A DNA stretch of 64,000 nucleotides from Prochlorococcus sp. MIT 0701. GTDB taxonomy: Bacteria; Cyanobacteriota; Cyanobacteriia; PCC-6307; Cyanobiaceae. How positions within the stretch are numbered: the stretch's first letter is position 1; each line of letters opens with the position of its first letter. A model generated the notes under the pieces. That model did not search any database. It was not told the DNA's origin and saw nothing but the letters and a program-made list of their open reading frames with translations. Shown piece after piece: positions 60,510 through 64,000 of this stretch. The position numbers and the translations under genes were made by a program. The stretch is from positions 62,001 to 126,000 of the forward strand of contig NZ_JNBA01000036.1 in the NCBI RefSeq assembly GCF_000760295.1, read 5' to 3'.

Positions 60510-61262
60510 TCAAGCAGCCTCCTCATTGCGACCTAGATAAACCTCAATAACGCGTGGATCAGACTGAATCTGATCCATCGAGCCTTCGCACAGAACGTGG
60601 CCCTGATGAAGAACAGAAACCTGACTCTCCAGGCGCCGGATGAACTCCATGTCATGGTCAATCACCAAAACAGTGTGATCACCAACGAGAGACTTAAGCA
60701 GATCCGCGGTCAGATCAGTTTCCTCATCCGTCAAACCAGCAACTGGTTCATCAACCAATAACAGGTCAGGAGACTGACCCACAAGCATGGCGATCTCCAA
60801 CCACTGCTTCTGCCCATGAGACAACGATCCAGCAACTTGATGCGCACGCTGCTGCAAAGAAACGATACCCATCAAATGGGCAATGCGATCGCGCTCAACA
60901 GCACTAAGACCTGCGCTTAAGAGTGGCCAAGGACGCTTTGGATGACTGACCGCCAAGGCGAGGTTTTCCTCAACAGTGAGGTTTTCGAAGACTCTCGGGC
61001 TCTGAAACTTCCTGCCGATCCCAAGCCGCGCAATCCTGTGTTCCGGCTTGTTTAAAAGAGATCGGCCCTTAAACAAAACATCACCTGCCGTTGGTCGAAG
61101 CTTGCCAGTGATCACGTCAAGGAAGGTGGTCTTGCCTGCACCGTTGGGACCAATCACGGCACGCAATTCTCCTGGCTGCAGGCTGAGATTGAGATCACGC
61201 AGTGCCATAAAGCCATCAAAGCTGACACTGATTTGACGCAGCTCAAGCAAAGCAGTTGTCAT
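60510..61262 (-). CDS. urtD: Urea ABC transporter ATP-binding protein UrtD
   Basis: 250 residues from MTTALLELRQISVSFDGFM, whose ATG overlaps the urtC stop (ATGA). Walker A VIGPNGAGKTTFLDVITG, signature SLSHGQKQWLEIAMLVG, Walker B DLLLVDEPVAGLTDEETDL. First ATPase of the urea transporter. Confidence 0.94.
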   Translation of the reverse strand: MTTALLELRQISVSFDGFMALRDLNLSLQPGELRAVIGPNGAGKTTFLDVITGKLRPTAGDVLFKGRSLLNKPEHRIARLGIGRKFQSPRVFENLTVEENLALAVSHPKRPWPLLSAGLSAVERDRIAHLMGIVSLQQRAHQVAGSLSHGQKQWLEIAMLVGQSPDLLLVDEPVAGLTDEETDLTADLLKSLVGDHTVLVIDHDMEFIRRLESQVSVLHQGHVLCEGSMDQIQSDPRVIEVYLGRNEEAA

Positions 61263-62386
61263 GACTGCACCTCCTCCTTGCCATCCATTTCCAATCGTGG
61301 ATAGGTACCGATCCTGCGCGCGACACCCAAGCGTGTAAGCAGGTTTCGTGGCCCACCAGCCTGCCACCAGCCCACAACACCTTCTGGTAGTGCCGTAACG
61401 ACGAGAATAAACAAGCCTCCCAGGATAAATAGCCAGCCTTCGGGCCAAAACGTGCTGATTTGGCTCCTCGCCAAATTAATGACTAGGGCTCCAAGAATGG
61501 CACCAATCAAAGTTCCGCGTCCGCCAACTGCCACCCAAATCACCATGTCGATTGAGAAGGGAACAGTCATGTATTGCGGCGAGACGATGCCGGACTGCAC
61601 GGTGTAAAGAGCACCGCCGATGCCGGCCAAGCCACCAGCCATCGCAAACACGATGGTTTTAAACAAGGTGGGGTTGTAACCAGCAAAACGCAACCGCGGC
61701 TCATCATCGCGAATGGCGATCAACACTTCACCAAAACGGCCACGCACCACCCAGCGCACAGCCAACCAGGCCAGGATCACCATCACGGCCGTTAACCAGA
61801 AGAAGCCTCGCTGCATCAATGCAGAGCCCACCTGCTGGCCAAAGAGCTCTGTGACATCGGTCTTAAGACCGTTGGTGCCATTGATCAGTTTCTGCTGTCC
61901 GTTGAAGAAATTAAAGAAAACCAGCAAGGCAGCCTGGGTAAGAATCGAAAAATAAACTCCCTTGATCCGGTTACGGAACACCAAGTTGCCTAACAGCGCG
62001 GCAAGCAGTGCAGGGATCAGCCAGATAGCAATCAGCGTGAACCAAGGCGAATGAAACGGCTGCCAAAATCCAGGCAGTTGATCGACCCCATAAAGGCCGA
62101 AGAACTCTGGAATCCCGTTGGGTTCATCGCTCGAACTGTTGAGCTGCAGGTACATTGCGGCTGCGTAACCACCGAGCGCAAAGAAGATGCCCTGGCCCAG
62201 GCTCAATAAGCCTGTAAAACCCCAAATCAAATCGATGCCGAGGGCCACGATCGAGAGAGAGAGAAAACGACCGAGCAGGTTGAGCCCAAATCCCGACACA
62301 ACTGCAGGCGCCGCCACAATCGCAGCAATGATCAAGACCCAGACAATCACCAGGGGCCAACGGCGTTGTTGAAACGCTTTCAACAT
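61259..62386 (-). CDS. urtC: Urea ABC transporter permease UrtC
   Basis: 375 residues from MLKAFQQRRWPLVIV; the open frame to 62458 overlaps urtB. About ten hydrophobic helices with LIWGFTGLLSLGQGIFFALGG and DEPRLRFAGYNPTLFK, plus VAVGGRGTLIGAILGALV. Permease of the branched-chain amino acid/urea family. Joined to urtB and urtD by short or overlapping gaps. Confidence 0.92.
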   Translation of the reverse strand: MLKAFQQRRWPLVIVWVLIIAAIVAAPAVVSGFGLNLLGRFLSLSIVALGIDLIWGFTGLLSLGQGIFFALGGYAAAMYLQLNSSSDEPNGIPEFFGLYGVDQLPGFWQPFHSPWFTLIAIWLIPALLAALLGNLVFRNRIKGVYFSILTQAALLVFFNFFNGQQKLINGTNGLKTDVTELFGQQVGSALMQRGFFWLTAVMVILAWLAVRWVVRGRFGEVLIAIRDDEPRLRFAGYNPTLFKTIVFAMAGGLAGIGGALYTVQSGIVSPQYMTVPFSIDMVIWVAVGGRGTLIGAILGALVINLARSQISTFWPEGWLFILGGLFILVVTALPEGVVGWWQAGGPRNLLTRLGVARRIGTYPRLEMDGKEEVQS

Positions 62387-62390
62387 TGAT

Positions 62391-63545
62391 TTAAGCCTCC
62401 ACCATGCGTCCCCTCTGGGGAAACAGACCAGCAGGACGGAACTGAAGGAACACCACAATCAGCGCAAACACCATCACCTGGGCCATGCTCGTGGTAGCAA
62501 AAAAATCAACCACGCTCGCCAAAGGCGCAGGCATCGAAGGCCAGATACTGAGCAAACGGCCAGCACCGATCAGGTCTGTTAGCACCCCAATAGCAAAGGA
62601 GGCCAACACGGTGCCGAACAGATTTCCCACGCCGCCAAGCACCACCACCATGAAGCAACCAACGATATAAGAAGTGCCGACGTTGGGTCCCACGGATCCC
62701 AACAGAGACACCGCTACCCCCGCGATGCCAGCCAAACCGGAGCCGATACCAAAGGTAAGCACATCCACGGTATCGGTTGAGATACCAAGGCAATCACTCA
62801 TGGAACGATTCTGAGTCACTGCCCTGATGCGCATCCCCCACACACTGCGATTCAAGAACCAGGTGATACCGAGTACAGCGAGGATCGTGATCACAATGAT
62901 CACCAAGCGTGGAACAGGGAAGGTCATGCCCGACAGTTCAATCCCCCCACGCATCCACTTAGGTGCCGTGACATCGACATTGCGAGAGGTCGCACGAGCG
63001 ATACGACTGATCTGAGAGGCCAAGCCACCCGCCAGTAACACCCCAGCCAGAGCCGACACAAGCCAGCTTCCAGCACGCACCAGGCGGGCCCGCGGCCCCT
63101 CCAAAAGCTTGTCAGGAAGAATGATCGGCAGACTAAAGCCAAGCACTAACGCCAGCACCAAGCCAGCCGCATAAGCCAATGGAACACTGCGCACAAACTG
63201 CTGCAGAATCAGGCTGACGCCCCATGTCGCCAACAATGTCTCCAACGGGTTGCCGTAGAGACGACGAATCACGGTGCGCTCTAGCAAGATACCAACCACA
63301 CCACTAACGATGAAGGCCAGAGGAATCGCCACCAACACGTAAGCGTTGTAGACAGGCTGCAAAGCAGGCAGCTTGAAGATCAGCTGTACCACATAAGTGG
63401 TGTAGGCCCCGAGCATGATCAACTCGCCATGGGCGAGGTTAATTACCCCCATCAGGCCGAAGACTATCGCCAGTCCGAGGGCAGCAACCAGCAGCACCGA
63501 GCCGATGGCCACACCATTGAAAAGACTTTCAAGAAGCAGTTGCAC
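62391..63545 (-). CDS. urtB: Urea ABC transporter permease UrtB
   Basis: 384 residues, start MQLLLESLFNGVAIGS. Typical NLAHGELIMLGAYTTYVVQL and the later VVLGGVGNLFGTVLASFAIG. First permease of the urea transporter. Separated from urtA by about 100 nt containing a hairpin. Confidence 0.93.
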   Translation of the reverse strand: MQLLLESLFNGVAIGSVLLVAALGLAIVFGLMGVINLAHGELIMLGAYTTYVVQLIFKLPALQPVYNAYVLVAIPLAFIVSGVVGILLERTVIRRLYGNPLETLLATWGVSLILQQFVRSVPLAYAAGLVLALVLGFSLPIILPDKLLEGPRARLVRAGSWLVSALAGVLLAGGLASQISRIARATSRNVDVTAPKWMRGGIELSGMTFPVPRLVIIVITILAVLGITWFLNRSVWGMRIRAVTQNRSMSDCLGISTDTVDVLTFGIGSGLAGIAGVAVSLLGSVGPNVGTSYIVGCFMVVVLGGVGNLFGTVLASFAIGVLTDLIGAGRLLSIWPSMPAPLASVVDFFATTSMAQVMVFALIVVFLQFRPAGLFPQRGRMVEA

Positions 63546-63578
63546 GGGCGAAGATCAGAGACCGGAAAAACGACGAAA

Positions 63579-63604
63579 GGAGGAGCCCGTTTCCGGACTC
63601 CTCC
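63579..63604 (-). terminator. Stable hairpin between urtA and urtB
   Basis: On the minus strand, stem GGAGGAGTCCG / CGGGCTCCTCC (11 bp with one G-T wobble) closed by a GAAA tetraloop, followed by a weak T-stretch (CGTCGTTTTTCC). It could attenuate expression of urtB-E relative to urtA or stabilise the 3' end of the urtA mRNA. Confidence 0.75.
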
Positions 63605-63643
63605 CAAACAATGCCAAAGCGGAAAAACGCCTTGACAAGGTAA

Positions 63644-64000
63644 TCAAAGCTTGTACTTCTCGCCTTTGTTGGCATCAGTCCAATCGCAAGCATAGCCCTT
63701 GGAACTTGGCTCGAACTGATTCCAAGCCTGTGGAGCCACAGGGCCATTTGTCTCTTCGAGAATCTCGAACTGACCATCTTTGGTGATCTTGCCGATACGT
63801 ACGGTCTGGGACAGGTGATGGTTTGGCATCACTTTCACAGGGCCCTGAGGCGCATCAAACTCAATTCCGATCAAAGCTTCACGTACCTTGTCGTCATCAA
63901 AGCTATTGGCCTTCTCGACCGCAGCTTTCCACAGATACACCATGTTGTAAGCCGACTCCTGCGGGTCAGCTACCTGACGATCATCGCCATACTTAGCCTT
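63644..64000 (-). CDS. urtA: Urea-binding protein UrtA, C-terminal part (5' end outside window)
   Basis: The frame is open from the right edge to a stop at 63644 (about 118 residues). Visible: DPQESAYNMVYLWKAAVEKA, ALIGIEFDAPQGPVKVMPNH and VRIGKITKDGQFEILEET, which fit the UrtA-type periplasmic binding protein. Ends with DANKGEKYKL. First gene of the urt operon; its start is beyond the window. Confidence 0.9.
   Translation of the reverse strand, partial: KAKYGDDRQVADPQESAYNMVYLWKAAVEKANSFDDDKVREALIGIEFDAPQGPVKVMPNHHLSQTVRIGKITKDGQFEILEETNGPVAPQAWNQFEPSSKGYACDWTDANKGEKYKL

Overview
The window looks like part of a marine picocyanobacterial chromosome, most likely a low-light Prochlorococcus of the MIT9313/MIT9303 kind or a close marine Synechococcus. 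Evidence: the chlorophyll cyclase genes acsF and ycf54, a cyanobacterial urea transporter (urtABCDE), queE/queC, a chorismate lyase-like (Ycf21-type) gene, many compact overlapping genes, several long gene-poor gaps, and a Nif11-type 'prochlorosin-like' peptide precursor. The species call is inference; no database search was possible.

Layout. 1-8342: housekeeping genes (dnaB 3' end, mnmG, a bitopic PulC-like protein, chorismate lyase-like, sprT, ligA). 8383-13508: an AT-rich insert carrying a lipoprotein solute-binding protein and a membrane adenylate cyclase, bracketed by 34-bp direct repeats (30/34 identical), one of which lies on the 3' end of a VTT-family membrane gene. 13479-20779: VTT protein, a broken FAD-oxidase remnant, a three-gene ABC-2 exporter and valS. 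21667-24838: Mg-protoporphyrin ester cyclase module (ycf54, a 2Fe-2S ferredoxin, acsF) and an ArsR/pentapeptide-repeat pair. 25003-27873: pdxH and an odd fusion of a degenerate sigma-54-activator-like AAA+ domain with a NosR/NapH-like membrane Fe-S protein. 27954-35964: a zinc locus (znuB, znuC, Zur box, znuA, a His/Asp-rich outer-membrane protein, a permease pair, and a Zur-like regulator). 36936-50779: IscA-like gene, tRNA-Val, mazG, arfB, speE-speB, gcvT, aspS, a group 2 sigma factor, dps, pyrG, queE. 50780-56830: an accessory island set between queE and queC: a fused TOMM cyclodehydratase (YcaO), a SagB-type dehydrogenase, an IS200-like (RAYT) transposase, a Nif11-leader peptide precursor with its own terminator, and a broken ecotin gene. 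56845-64000: queC, pabB, pabC and the urt operon read leftwards.

Most notable: (i) the azole-forming enzyme pair next to a Nif11/ProcA-type precursor with an unusually long core; (ii) the solute-binding lipoprotein plus receptor-like adenylate cyclase, a possible ligand-sensing pair with no ABC transporter subunits, on a repeat-flanked insert; (iii) the AAA+/Fe-S membrane fusion, whose sigma-54-contacting loop is missing; (iv) the compact zinc regulon with a strongly expanded His/Asp repeat. Start codons were often moved downstream of the longest open frame where overlaps (ATGA, GTGA) or family alignment support this.
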